A stretch of DNA of 64,000 nt from Halichoerus grypus (GCF_964656455.1 NC_135721.1:83432754-83496753), one strand, 5' to 3'; counted from the first letter of the stretch, positions 36,908-49,489 are shown. The notes: a model not told the origin generated them from the sequence alone. Numbers and translations: made by a program.

Positions 36908-37030
36908 TTACACTGTATGAGTCACCTACTGCTAGGTATCAAATCACCACAAACTGCGCAGGTTAAAACTACACACGTTTATTATTTGTTTCTGCAGGTC
37001 TGGAGTTTGAGCATGGCTTACCTGGGCTCT
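36908..37030 (-). repeat. MLT1-like LTR fragment
   Basis: GTATGAGTCACCTACTGCTA, AATCACCACAAACTGCGCAG, GTTAAAACTACACACGTTTA and TGCAGGTCTGGAGTTTGAGC follow the first part of an inverted MaLR-type LTR. The rest is missing. Confidence 0.55.
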
Positions 37031-37072
37031 TAATTTGTTACTCAACAACGCATAGCTAATACGCATAATTAG

Positions 37073-37094
37073 ACACACACACACACACACACAC
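37073..37094. repeat. (CA)n microsatellite
   Basis: About 11 CA units in a row, uninterrupted and so possibly polymorphic. Confidence 0.95.
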
Positions 37095-38269
37095 TCTGAA
37101 CTGTACCTTTGGGAGGTGATCTGCCTGTTCTAGGTGTGGCAAATTTACTAAAAATATCTGCAACTCCTCCGAAAAATGTCTTCAGAGATAACAGCAGCCT
37201 CATTCCCTCTGTCCCAAGTGGCCAGGGACCAAAGCAGGATAATCCATTTCTGTCACCCAGTTTATGCCCCAAACAAGGCTCCAATCTATTATTCACAAAA
37301 GCTAAATCCACCCTCAAAGGGAAGAGACATGCTACTGCTGAGCAGCCCACCAGCTAGAAAGTCAAGTCGGCGAGTTGGCAGCAGGGCCCAGCCTTGAGAA
37401 TGACCATGTCGTTCTCAATCCATGAGCACCTGCAGAGCCCCTGACATTCAAGGACTGTTTTACACTAGGCCTGTTTTAAAGAACATGGTAGTCACTGTGT
37501 GAACAAATTCTAGTCCATTTGTTTTTAAACAGCAGTGATGCTGTTTTAGGACCTCTCGGAGATAAGGTCCTCTAGACTACACGAACTCAAAATGCCTTTA
37601 CGGAGGGGCCACTGATACTTTTTCCAAAGCAGTGTCGTTTCGGGGACACTGACACTTCCACACTCCTGAAAACTGGTGCAAGCCTTTAGAGGGGCATTAT
37701 GGCGACATATATCAAGAACCATAAGGATGTCCCCACCATTTCACTCTGCAACCCCTCTCTGAGGAACGGATTCTCTGGAAACAATTCAGTAGAAGAAACG
37801 AAATACGCTCAGAGATGCACACAGGCTCCTTATCTACTGGAGCAGACACTTAAATGACCAAGTCAGTAGGCTGTTTCTCCAACGGACGGAACTTTCAACT
37901 CTTGGGGACATCACTCAACAAGAAAACAGTACAAAGATTACTAACAAAGGGGGGAAATGTTCCTATTAAGAACATAAAATTGTACAGATGGTTACAAATA
38001 CTTACAAGGACGAATTACAAATACGAAGTTTCTCTCTTGGGATAAGATTGCAGGAGGCATCTTCCTCTTCAGATACTATCTTTAAAAGTTAGTATGTTGT
38101 CTTTATCAGGAAAAAAAACTCCACCCAAAAAAAAAAAAAGAAAGAAAGAAAGAAAAATTAAAAGAAAAAACAGCCGTGCCAGAAAAGAGATGTCTCAGAA
38201 AGCTAGGTCTCGATATGGCATGTGAGCGTTCAGTTCACCCCCTTTCCGACCTAGCGGACCTGCAAACCC
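37095..38269. other. No gene recognised
   Basis: Unique-looking DNA. An A-rich tract with (GAAA)n at 38,128-38,156 precedes the CpG-rich block. Confidence 0.45.
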
Positions 38270-38580
38270 CACCTGGGAAGAGCAGCGCAAGTGAGGAGGC
38301 TCAGTTGGCTTCCGGTGAGCCTTTCCCAACCGGAAGGGCGGGGCCCCTGAGTTTGGAGGCAGCTCGGTGACCGCACCTGGAAGCGGCGCAGGACGCAGGC
38401 GCCCGCCCGCGGGGATGCACGAGGCAGGGGAGGAGGCGTGCCCGCTCAAGTCCCAGCTCCGAGATGACAGATAGGGGAAGGCTGAAGACTGCCTGCCCGC
38501 AGGGCCATCCACCTGCACGCCCAAGGCAAAGCGGGTGACTTCAAAGGTCACCGTGCACGTGTGCAAACAGAACACGCCCC
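38270..38580. promoter_or_regulatory. Small CpG-rich block
   Basis: About 17 CpGs in 38,281-38,461, with GC around two thirds, between AT-rich flanks. It contains AACCGGAAG (an ETS-type core), a GGGCGGGGCC GC box at 38,337-38,346 and GCCCGCCCGCGGGG. This is the composition of a short CpG island or enhancer. A 126-residue minus frame across it has no recognisable domain. Confidence 0.5.
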
Positions 38581-38609
38581 CACGAAAACAGAGAGGCTGT
38601 CAGGACTAA

Positions 38610-38760
38610 CACTCGGATAAATCACTTAGCTTCTCTAAAGGGCTGGCTTCATCTGTTACACGGGGATAAGGGCAGCCTGGAAGGTGGTGGTGAAGAGCAA
38701 ACAGGTCACTATGAAATGTAAAGTGCTCAATAAATAGTAGCGACTGTCACATTAATACTT
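38610..38760 (+). repeat. MIR SINE, 3' part
   Basis: AAATCACTTAGCTTCTCTAA, CTTCATCTGTTACACGGGGA and TAAAGTGCTCAATAAATAGT match the second half of MIR elements. Confidence 0.8.
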
Positions 38761-39269
38761 CAGGAATGTTCCTCCACACAGTCCATCATTTTATGGGAAT
38801 TCCCAGCAGCTAGTATTTATAATCCTATGTACAGGGAAGCACAGTGCAAGCCATGCACACACCAGTTCTTCTTCCAAAATGTTTTTTATAGCATATTTCT
38901 GTGAAACATGGGGTCAAAACTCCAGAAACCATTTTGCCACAACACCGCTGCGAACCAAAAAGTCCAACTCTTTTATGCAAGAGATTTTTTAAAGTCATCG
39001 ACATTTTCCCAATGCTGGTCGTTACTTTAAAACCCCAGGTACCAAATCCACAACCCACCCCCATCACTCTACTCGGATCAAAAATCTGAGAACATTATTT
39101 ACATTCGCTTTTCTTTTAGCTAGTAAACTGAATATATATTTTCCTACCTTGACAATTTAAATGATTAAATTTACAAAAACAATGATTTAGGCTTCTGATC
39201 TAATTTAAGTAAAATTCTTTTTTGTTTTTGTTTTTTTTTGGTTTGGTTTTTTGCAGAAAAAAAAATATA

Positions 39270-39462
39270 GGGGCGCCTGGGTGGCTCAGTCGTTGGGCAT
39301 CTGCCTTCGGCTTGGGTCATGATCCCGAGGTCCTGGGATCGAGCCCCGTGTCGGGCTCCCTGCTCCGCAGGAGGCCTGCTTCTCCCTCTCCCACTCCCCC
39401 TGCTTGTGTTCCCTCTCTCGCTATGTCTCTCTCTGTCAAATAAATAAATAAAATCTTTAAAA
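39270..39462 (+). mobile_element. CAN-SINE, close to consensus
   Basis: Head GGGGCGCCTGGGTGGCTCAG through CTCTCTGTCAAATAAATAAA and TAAAATCTTTAAAA. It is one of the least diverged copies. The TSD is short and A-rich, lost in the microsatellite that starts at its tail. Confidence 0.95.
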
Positions 39463-39486
39463 TATATATATGTGTGTGTGTGTGTG

Positions 39487-39540
<54 letters not shown>

Positions 39541-39541
39541 T
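39463..39541. repeat. Compound (TG)n(TA)n(T)n microsatellite
   Basis: Follows the SINE tail directly: short (AT)n, then about 9 TG units, then about 18 TA units, then poly-T. It probably grew from the A-rich SINE 3' end. Confidence 0.95.
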
Positions 39542-41786
39542 GCCCACTTGGGAGATGTTCTGTCATCACTGCAGGGCTGGAAAGAGTTCTGCCAGGCAAC
39601 AAAATTAAATCACTTTTCTGCAAGGCCTGTGCAGACCATCTCTGGCCAGAGGGCTAGGGCCCAGCAGCTGTATCCTCCTCAGACAGAAGAGCACCTGGTC
39701 CCCGAGAGGTGTTGCCCTCCTGTGCACACCCACCCACCCCCAAGTCAGGCTGGTGAGGCCTCGGGACTCCTCACGATGCTTCCAAATGGTTTTCATTTTA
39801 TGCAGTTGTATTAAAGCAGAGTTATTAAAATATTATTTAAAAAACACATTTGAGATATTGTAAGTTATGTGCTACTTTATTAACTCACTGAACAAAAGGG
39901 TGTCGCGGCAGATCTAATAACCACCATAATTTCAAAGGAATGATTAGAGTAGCTCGAATTTCAACATATCTGCAACCACTCTGATGCAGTTATGAGAACC
40001 CCAGTCATTTCTGTGAGGACCATGAATGTCAAGGGTTGTGTGATCTGCATTTGCAATGGAAGGAAATACTAAATTTCAGTTAAAAACTAGTGAAAATAAA
40101 AATAGAAGTTTTCCCCACCTCATGTGCTTGGACACCCCCCCCCCCAAAAGTCCATCCGCTCACAAACAGGGCCCCTGGGTCAGGATTCCCACTTTGGGGA
40201 GTCACTTGGAACTTCACATTACGCCATGACCCCAGGCCATCGGATTCAGCAAATCCCTGGAGTCCAGACTTGGGGCAAGGGGGCTGCTGGAGGGACCTTT
40301 TGGAGCAGAGGGCTCTTTTGTTGCTGAGAATAACAGGAAAGCCTACTGATGTGGTGGCGCATCCCAGGACCTCGACCCCGCCCCCAGTCTGATGCTCTGC
40401 CTACTAGGTGTGACCCATTTCCTTGAGCAAGGCCTCTGCCAGCTTGAGAGCTGGAAAAAAGCTTCAGAGATCACTTTGTTCAATGCCACTCTTACATATG
40501 GACACTATGCTCTCAAAAATCTCCTGTATTATAAAGAAAACCCAAGACTGGCCAATTGGGCAGAAATACTGCCCTTAAATGTTTTCCAACAAAGTGCGAG
40601 TCCTCGTTTTCATTTCGAGTGATTCTTCTACACGTGGCCGCCAAAACCTCACAAAAATTGGGTCAAAACAAAAATTTAGAAAAAATGACAAGATTTCTTA
40701 AAAATTAGAAATCCGCAGGTCAAAACAGAAACCATAAGTTATACGTTGAACACAGAGGCATGGATTTAAAAGGAAATCATGTTCAAAGAAGCTGCTGCAG
40801 ATGCTCTTATCCAGTCAATTTTAATAAACAAATGCACTAATACAAAGTATATTTGTGTGAATGAGTACAATTGAATCTCTCTGGTCCGTGTTGCTCTGGG
40901 GGGAGCGGAACAGTAAGGAAGACTTCCACCCCCTACCCTCAAATCCTACCACTGCTGTGGGAGAGAGGAGGCATAAAAAGGAAAGTGAATGGGCTCCTGG
41001 CCTTAACTCTGACCCTTTCTGCACCCAAGAGAAAGGTCAATCACTCTTCTCACTCTGGAGAAAGATTCTCTAGAACCTTCGGTCAGTCGCTAGGGAAAAA
41101 AGGGCCCTCCCAGGGCCCCTCCCACCCCAAGCCAGCTTCTGAGCCAACTCCCACCTGGGCCCAGACCTCTGCTCATACACACACCCGGAGCTGTATCACA
41201 GTACCTGGGCAGGCAGGAAGGGCCACCAGCAGCAGACTCTGGCGGCGTCTACTGCAGGAGCTCCCTCCCCACTAAGCACCTCCTCCAACAGGAGAAGCCA
41301 CTTCAGGCCACTGCCTCCCCCTGCAATCAGGGATCGCCTAAGAGATAGATGGCCACTGCATAGCGAGAGGCATCAGGCACACAAGGAGACCATGAGCATC
41401 TGCTGGCCATTCTTATTTGCCCAAACTTGGACCGCGTCCACAGGCCACCCCCACCATCACACAGTCCCTCGCTTGCTCTCATGGGCACACACATACGACA
41501 AGAGCCTTTTCAGACAGGTCTGGGCATTTGAGGGCCGCCCTCCTGCGGCCAGGCTGACCCTTCCTGCAGGGCCCACGGTTTGTAACTGCACTAGTTCCCC
41601 TCTGCTGGAGCTCTGAGGGCCTCACACTGAGGCAAGACTGACCTTGCGTTTACAAAGTGAACCACTTAGACAGGCTATCCAGAAGGGGTTAAAACCATGG
41701 GGGTGATCAGGCCAGAGGCCCTCTGCAGGGAAGCCATGGGACTAGAAGCTACTGGCAGGAGAGAGGGTTCAAACGGTAATACAGAG
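39542..41786. other. No gene recognised
   Basis: Contains a C homopolymer near 40,135-40,145. The 134-residue + frame at 40,871-41,275 overlaps others and has no recognisable domain or splice sites. Confidence 0.45.
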
Positions 41787-41945
41787 CAGTGGTTCTCCAC
41801 CTTGAAAATGCTTCAGAACCACTGGGGCAACTGGTTCAACAGGAAGAATTCCAAAACCAGCGCTTCCCAGGAGACTCAGGCAGTGCGGCCAGAGCAGGCC
41901 CCAGGCATCTGTGTTCCTAATACGTGCCCCAGGACCATGTTCTAG
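41787..41945. mobile_element. MER20-like hAT element, partial
   Basis: CAGTGGTTCTCCACCTTGAA start, ACCACTGGGGCAACTGGTTC, CAGGCATCTGTGTTCCTAAT and TGCCCCAGGACCATGTTCTA. The left end is clear and the right terminus is degraded. Confidence 0.6.
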
Positions 41946-42551
41946 AAACAAGGCAGCTCCTATCTTCCCTCCCCTGGAACAGCACCAAGGGCAGTGCCGC
42001 AATGCCCCTGCGACCACTGAAAACCTTCCTCCCTCAGAGAGAATAAATCTCCCATGCAGAATTCCAAATAACTAATGGAAATGCACCTCCTTGAGGAGGT
42101 AGAATTTAACTGCTGTTTAAGTGACTTCCTCCCAAAATCTACAGTATGGACAGTGGAAAAACCAATTAAATTTACAGTGGGGAAGCCTGCAAACACCACT
42201 TCAGCCAGGGGATCCAGGTCAAGAGCAACAGTGCCAAGTCACATTGACAGTATGTACCACTGAGACAAGGCACTGAAAATGGCACTTGACCTCTGACCTC
42301 CATGATCTTCCTCCCCGAAACCTGTAACTCCAGTCTAATCATAAGAAAAACAGCCGACAAATCCCAACTGAGGAATGTTCCACAAAACACCTGATTGGTA
42401 TTTCTCAAAACTGTACAGGTCATCGAACCAAGAAGAGCCTGAGAAACTGTCACAGCCAAGAGGAACCTCAAGAGACATGAGGACTAAGGGTCATGTGGAA
42501 TTCTGGGTGGGATCCAGAAAAAGGACATTAGGTAAGAGTTAAGAAAATCCA

Positions 42552-42757
42552 GGGGCACCTGGGTGACTCAGTCATTAAGCATCTGCCTTTGGCTCAGGTC
42601 ATGATCCCAGGGTCCTGGGATCGAGCCCCGCACCAGGCTCCCTGCTCAGCGGGAAGCCTGCTTCTCCCTCTCCCACTCCCCCTGCTTGTGTTCCCCCTCT
42701 CACTCTCTCTCTCTCTCTGGCAAATAAATAAATAAAAATCTTTAAAAAAAAAAAAAA
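42552..42757 (+). mobile_element. CAN-SINE
   Basis: Near-consensus copy with perfect TSD AAGAAAATCCA at 42,541-42,551 and 42,758-42,768. Confidence 0.96.
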
Positions 42758-42852
42758 AAGAAAATCCAAGTCAAGTATGGACTTTAGTTAACAATAATGT
42801 ACCAATATGATCTTTAGAATTTTTTTGTAAATCTAAAACTATTCTAAAATTA

Positions 42853-42960
42853 GGGGCACCTGGTCGGCTCAGTTGGAAGAGCATGTGACTCTTGATATCA
42901 AGGCTGTGAGTTCGAGCCCCACGTTGGGTATACAGATAAATAAACTTTTTAAAGCTTTAA
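42853..42960 (+). mobile_element. Short tRNA-Lys-like SINE
   Basis: About 108 bp: GGGGCACCTGGTCGGCTCAG A-box end and GTGAGTTCGAGCCCCACGTT with an almost intact RNA polymerase III B box (GTTCGAGCC), then GGGTATACAGATAAATAAAC. It has the old tRNA-only form with no CT body. Confidence 0.88.
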
Positions 42961-45900
42961 AAAATTATTAAAACTTCTCAAATTAGAGGTTTATTTAAAA
43001 ATATATATGTACTATACATAAATACATATATGCAAAGCAAAACATGGACGACTTTCAAGAATTACAAACTGTACTTTGGACAAGTGGGTAAAAACCGGAA
43101 CGAACAAAAGGAGATAAACGTACCCAATTAGCTTAACACAATAAAATAAGATTATTACATGGTTGGAACTCAGTACAATTTTTGTGCTGTTCTTCAGAGA
43201 GCACACTATATGTACTTGAATATGTAAGATAATAGACTACATAAGTTTGTAAACAACAACAAAAAACTTCCTCCCTTGAATGAGATCCAGAACCAACTAA
43301 TTGAACATACATTAAATTCTCTGCTACTCAGGCCCCCAAGAGCCAGGAATCAATGTATTCTAAGCAATCTTTAAAAGTGCATCACATAACTCATATCTCA
43401 AGTTACACTCTCATTATTCTCAAATTAAGTTAATTTGAGCACTAAGCATTAATTACAGTGTATCACAAATTAATTACAGAATAACATAAAAACTATTTTC
43501 CACTAATCCACATCATCAAAAGTGAAATGTAAACTGGTTCCGTATGAAATGGAAGACAAATCACTGATTATGGTTTTAATTGTTTGGAATGCCAGCATTA
43601 AGTTATTTCCATATGCTAACCAGAACTAGAACAGAAATGCCCAATCAGCCCACCTTTAGAAATTAGTTTCATACCAACATGCTGTCAAATGGCACAATGA
43701 TTCGGGTACGAGATAAAGCAGAAGTCAACAACCTGAAACACTGCATTTAAAATATACAAAAGAACATCTATAACGAAGTAAGAAAGAGTTCAAGTTTCAA
43801 AGGAGACACACTTCAAACTAGACTATCAGTAGGATACAAAATAAGCCTGGGAAATGTCTGGCCAGGAGTGGTTTATAATATTCATTACTAACCCAAGCGA
43901 AATAATAATTTGACTAAATAAATCTTTTCTAGATTAAAATGTAATGGCACAATGCATTTATGCCATTATCAATTAAAAAAAAAAAATGAGTAAGGAAGTA
44001 TAGCGTGCTACCCCACGCCAACATTCCTTTAAAAGCACCGAAAAGTAGCTTTACCAATTTTTAAGAGCTAAAAGTCTCAGGCAAATAAACCACATATAAG
44101 TAGAGTTCACATTCTCTGAAAATTATGGACTAGCTGACCCCCCAAATCAAGTGTTCATTCTAAGCACACGGACGGCCTGCGCCTCAGCCAGCAGGCCCTG
44201 CGAGAACAGTGGCCGTCCTGGGAAGTGGGAACGGCATGCTGGCCCAGCTGTGGTGGTGACAGAGATCGACAACTGGCAAGTGGGACCATCTCTGCTCTGC
44301 CCGCATGCCACGGTCCCTGGGGCCGCCTGCAGAACGAAGAGTTCCTGAAGATCTCAAAGAAAACTTTATCCTTCCCTGGAATACTTGCAATGAGGTCTGC
44401 CTGGCCTTGGGGACTTCCCCTGCATCTTTCCTTGTAGCCCCTCCAGGACTCCACACAGAGGTGACAAACAGTCATTTTATAGACTAGTTAGCTGGGACGA
44501 GAGCTGAGTGGGAACCCGTGAAGCCATCTCCCACTGGCTCAGAAGCTCCCTGAGGGCGGGCTCTTGTATCCAGAGCACCTGGCACGAAAGGGCGAGGTGT
44601 GTGACAATGTAGCTAAGCGAAACTGGGGCCAGCAGTCCAATCTGTAGGTCAGATCGGGATGAATAACGCAGCCTTTTCCACACCTGCACACACGTGCCTT
44701 TGCGGTCCTCAAACCCGATTCACAAAGAAAGGAAGAGCAACAAAACTGACCACAGAAGTCAGCTCATGCCACCCTCCTTTGGAAGAAACGTCTGAAAAGG
44801 CGTGGTAAGGTTCAAATTTTTAAACAGGGAACAGCAGGCCTGTACAAGGTCTTCAAAAACAGGAGCACTAGAGCCTTGTTTCACAGACGACAAACAGAGG
44901 TTGGGAGGTTACGGATTCACTGCACAACCTGAGCCAAATTAGCAGCAGGTGGAAAGAAGCCTAAAGGAAGCAATATTTTTGCAGTTCAAAGCTAGACTAG
45001 CTCTTAATGAAGTTCAGGATGATACAGTGTTATTCCAGCTCCTATTATAATTAAAAGTCAAGAAGTCACTGCTTAAAGGCCAACATTTTATTTTGAGGGA
45101 GGAGACATACATGACAAAGCCTGAAGGAAATCCAGGGTCCGCAGCTCCAGATTCGAGCAGCTCACACACACCCCAGACCCACTGCACTGCTGAGAGCGTG
45201 GGCCTGGGGGGGGGGCTTCTCTCGGCCACTCACAACGAGACCCCTGGGGGCCAGTCACTGCCCCGTAACCCGCACTTTCCTCATTTACACAGTGGCTTAG
45301 TGACATTATTTGCCTCCCTCCACCCAAGCTGGAAGAATCAAATGATACCGAGCCTGGGCAAAGAACAATTAGATATGTTACATTGTTTTAGAGCCCATAG
45401 CTAGAATGTTTTCTGTCCAAAGAGTTACTAGTGACTTTTCAGAGGTCCTTCTCAGTCCACTGAGGATGGGAGCATTTTGGAAAAGAAAAGACTCATTGTA
45501 CTTTTAACGATCTTCACCAAGAGAAATTCAAAAACTTAAAAAGTGCTGATTTTGTGTTTATCCCCATAACTGAACAGGAAGAAGATAAGCAACAAAGTAA
45601 AAAGGAAGAGCAGTATAACAGGAAGTGATTTATACAAAATAGATCTAGATAAAGCCAGGGAAATTTCTAATTGACAGGCCTCTTAATTCCTGGGATTATC
45701 AGACTTTGTCAAGTGGGAGCCTCAGTCTAAAGAAAAAAAAGTATGGACATCAACATCATATTCCAGGCTAGCTAATAGGCAGCTCGGCCACTAACCTAGA
45801 CAGAGACTAACAGCCAAATTATAATTTTCTCTTTCCGTTTCCCTGGATAAGGTCTAATTTGTGGTATTTTCATTCGCTCTCCCCTGAAGAGTTTATTTTT

Positions 45901-46123
45901 CAGAGCTATATGAAGATGAGAGTGAAACATTTGAAAGCTAACAGATGTGACCAGCTCAAAGATTATCAGGTTGAACCTAGAATCTTATGAACTTTGGTAA
46001 TAACAACAACAAAAAAACTTTTTTTCCTATGGACAGTCACCAACTGAAAGGATTCTGAGCTATGTAAACAGATTTTGAGTGGACCAACCTCTGAAAACTG
46101 ATTACTTATTAAAAGCAATTGAG
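42961..46123. other. AT-rich then mixed DNA, no gene recognised
   Basis: 42,961-44,130 is AT-rich with stops in all frames. 44,150-44,480 carries overlapping frames on both strands without a domain. 44,530-44,600 (CTCCCTGAGGGCGGGCTCTT, then CACCTGGCACGAAAGG) looks like an L2 3' piece. Confidence 0.45.
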
Positions 46124-46290
46124 GGGGAACCTGGGTGGCTCAGTCGGTGAAGCGGCCAACTCTTAGTTTCGGCTCAGGTCATGGTCTCAGGGTCCTGAGA
46201 TTGAGCCCATCGTTGGGCTCCGTGCTCAGCAGCGAGTCTGCTTGAGATTCTCTCTCAATCTCTCTCTCTCTCTCTCTCTCAAATAAATAA
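46124..46290 (+). mobile_element. CAN-SINE
   Basis: Head GGGGAACCTGGGTGGCTCAG, TTGAGATTCTCTCTCAATCT subtype, (CT)n and AAATAAATAAA. TSD is AAGCAATTGAG (46,113-46,123) against ATGCAGTTGAG. Confidence 0.93.
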
Positions 46291-46687
46291 ATGCAGTTGA
46301 GAAGGGACCCCATTATTTTCTTGTAAGTGGACATTCTAAGGGGAGTATGTTTTTATCACAGCTCAGCCAGATTTCAAAATGTTTCCTAAAAAATCAACAT
46401 TTTATACTTATATAGTCCAAATATGTAGAAGTAGAAAATTTGAAAAGCAATGTATGCCATATTTTACCACAAACAGTATTACAGATAAACCGTGGTTAAG
46501 TCAGTTATATTCAAGTAGGTTTCCCCTTTATATAACTACTAAGATGAATAAATAGTGTCTAACTCTCTAAATAGATATTTTTCATGTTTATAGACATGGA
46601 TGAAAAAAATGATCTCCATATGGACAACTGTGTGAAAAAATACATGTGCCACTAATTTAAGGGTTTAAGTCAAGTAGAGAAGCATTC

Positions 46688-46898
46688 ACTGACATCAAGG
46701 TTGCTGAAATACTGAAATTCTGGGCCAGTTAATTTTCTGTGATGGGGGCTGTTCTGTTATGTTGTAGGATGGTTAGCACACTCCTGGCCTCTACTCACGA
46801 GACACCAGGAGCGCTCCCCAGTCAAGATAATTCAAAAATGTCTCCAGACATTGCCAAATGTCCACATGGGCAAAATCACCCCCAGGTGAGAACCACTC
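46688..46898 (-). mobile_element. MER5A-like hAT-Charlie element
   Basis: More complete than the 1,131 copy: TTCTGGGCCAGTTAATTTTC, GATGGGGGCTGTTCTGTTAT, GTTGTAGGATGGTTAGCACA, CTCCTGGCCTCTACTCACGA, AAAAATGTCTCCAGACATTG and GGTGAGAACCACTC. Confidence 0.88.
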
Positions 46899-47085
46899 AC
46901 CTATATATAGGACTGGAGATTCAAGTCTCAATGAAGTTTTTTAAAATACTAACAATTAAAAAAAGGTATTTCTCTATTTGCAAAAGTGCATGGCTTTTAT
47001 TTCTCAATCCACACCTAACAGCCAGTAAGATCTGAAAATGGATGGGAATTTACACGTACTAATGTGCATTATGTTGAAAACATAC

Positions 47086-47283
47086 CTTCTTCCTTCATCA
47101 TGTAGCCCTCACCAGCCTGACACACCGAGGAAAAGAGGAGCTGCCTCTCTTTGTTGGCAGATGGAATCAGCTTTCGTGACCAGCGCTGAGTGCTGGCACA
47201 ATCAAGTTTAAGCCTCGATGTATTCAACACCTGAGCGTTCACCTGTGATACATAAGTGAGCTTCGGTTCCACCCAGGCATGCT
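47086..47283 (-). CDS. Candidate internal or second exon of a minus-strand gene
   Basis: On the minus strand this 198-bp segment is preceded by a pyrimidine-rich acceptor (TTTCCATTTCAG) and followed by a strong donor (GAAGAAG then GTATGTTTTC). One frame is open across the whole segment, entering in the phase that leaves CAT-GCC-TGG after the first two bases and ending Tyr-Met-Met-Lys-Glu-Glu. Its length is a multiple of three. Two tandem ATGs at 47,101-47,096 just before the donor could instead be the translation start, with the rest as 5' leader. The same frame stays open back through the donor at 55,444 in the CpG island if directly joined, but GC-rich DNA makes that weak evidence. No protein family was recognised. 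It could also be a chance combination of splice-like sites. Confidence 0.4.
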
Positions 47284-48907
47284 CTGAAATGGAAATTATG
47301 ACAGGCTAGTGTGTGTGATCCCCACTCCCCTTTTTCTTTTTTAGAGGATAATGGCAATGTTTGTTTACAGTCGCCACTGGGTCTTATCTCCTGAACCATA
47401 TAAAACAGACCAACTAAGAAAAGTAGGGGAAGGCACTAAAGCAGGACAGAGGGCTTAATAAAGGGGTAGCGGGGGCAGCTTCGAACTACAAGCTAGGGAT
47501 GGCCCAGGAAGGCCATACCGGAAGCATATAAAGGAAAAAACCATCAGAGGGCAGGTATGGAGACAGATGGAAAACAGACTTGAAGATAAAGGGTCAGGAT
47601 GGCGGTGTACATTAAGTCAGTCACATGCAAAGGTGAAACACGGAGGGGAGAACCAAGAGAATGTAAAGAAAAATCTACTTTTCTATCTGCCTTGCCAGAC
47701 TCTATTCCTAAATAGGTTTTTTTTTTAAGTGGTTTGATGAAAATTCACTTTTCACCTATATCAAATCTCCTGAAACTGTCTCTAAAATAACTCCCTGAAT
47801 CCCTTATTTCTTGATCTCTTAAAAATTCTCAAGCAGTTTGCAGTTTTTAATGGCAATGTCCCCAAGCTGGCTTCCCTCACTCAGAGCAGTAAGAGGGCTG
47901 TTTATCACCCATTCAGACCTCTCCCCGTCACCCCCACCCAACACCAATAGACTTGCAAACAGGGAAACAAGCTTTTAAAGTGATCGTCCTTAAAATGGAC
48001 ACGGCTGCCAAACACTCTGCTCTTCTCTTCTGCAGCCCGACTCGTAAGTGACATAATTAAAATATTTGTTGACTTGCAGACGTCCTTAAATATTTAGCCA
48101 AAATTCATAAGATATTAAACTGAGGCACATCCTCTAAGGAAAATCGATGTCGACACTGATGGGCTTTGTCTGATAAGACAGCCACTGGCACTTTCTAGGC
48201 ATCTCACTGTGACCTCAGCTTCTTGTAACATTTCTTACCAGTCGGCCACCCCCACAGCTGCTGGGAGAATTATTAAGCTTGTTTAAGTAAATAAATCTTT
48301 GCCGCTACTCCTCCTGGAACATGCTACATACAGAGCTGGCCACAGGAGAAACGGCCTGACGGCAAATCTAAGCCTGTGAATTCAGAGAAGCTGCCCAAGG
48401 TGTAGTCCATCCGAAACCACTGTGTTCCCGGGTCTTGGGACAGACATACAGACGCCTCCCCCAACAGAGACACCAGACTCTTGGTTCTATCTCGGTTCTA
48501 CCCACTAGAAGGCCAGCCAACGCTCTGACAGCCCCTAAGAAGAGGATTTGGTGTGCTGGGCTCCAGGGCTCCAAGCACCTCCCTACCTACCTTCTCTTTA
48601 CTACACAGGAACTCATTAAGAAGAAACAGCTGCAGCTGACAATGGCCTCCCAAAAGGCATCCCAACAATACAAGGGCTCAGGAGCTAGGTGGAGGAGCAA
48701 GAGAATCGTCAGGTCCCTCCTCAGTCCCCAGACCCACCACACAGCCACATATGAAGGGACCAGGTGCACAGACCTGCACCACAGTGCCTAGAGGCAGGCT
48801 TGCAGGCCACTCTCGAATTATAATGCTGTTACTACCCAATGCAGAAACCTCCTCACTCACCCCCTCACTCCCCCCACTCACAGGTGTCCTATTACAAACC
48901 CCACCGT
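47284..48907. other. Intron-like DNA
   Basis: Lies between the candidate exon and the hAT fragment. No repeat or exon was recognised. The 118-residue + frame at 48,435-48,791 has no recognisable domain. Confidence 0.4.
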
Positions 48908-49192
48908 GCTGGTTCTCAATGTGAGGCGCCCATCCCAACACAGGTCACCTGGTTCATTCTGGACCTTCTTTTGTCAGCCAAGCAGTGGAGGAAGCCCCGA
49001 GCTGGGGAAGGACGTAACAAATAGAGTCACCTAAGAACTGAGCAGAAAAGGGCATCCTCACTCCAGACCTTTGTGTCAGACCCTCTGCGGTGGGTCCAGC
49101 CACCTGAGTTTTAAGGCCAGCCCTCCAGGGATGCTGATGCCCATCTCAGAGCTGGCGAGTTTGCCCACTTGAGGAGCACCAGCCTACAGGAC
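48908..49192. mobile_element. Degraded MER20-like hAT element, probably interrupted
   Basis: The left end GCTGGTTCTCAATGTGAGGC and the right end AGGGATGCTGATGCCCATCT to TTGAGGAGCACCAGCC resemble the two termini of a MER20-type element. The middle is not recognisable. Confidence 0.4.
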
Positions 49193-49489
49193 ACGGCAAG
49201 GAGAGGCTAGGAGGAGAAGCAAGGCCAAGGGTGCTCAGTCATGATCCCCTGTGACCCTGCACAGCTAACCTTCCCCAGCCATGAGAGCGGAGGCTCTAAC
49301 TATTCGTTACGTCCTTCCCAAGCTCGGGGCTTCCTCCACTGCTTGGCTGATGAAGGAAGTTCCAGAATGAACCAATATCCAAGCTCCACTCTTTATCGAT
49401 GGTTTTCCATCAATGTTTCTCAAATCTTATACCTAATAAAAGCTTATGGTTCTGTTTACATATTTTCAGATACATCTTAATGAAGAGAT

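Noticed and set aside
42853..42960. Functional tRNA gene
   Set aside because: It has a tRNA-Lys-like head and a good B box, but it begins with the SINE head, lacks a clean cloverleaf end and continues into the SINE tail.
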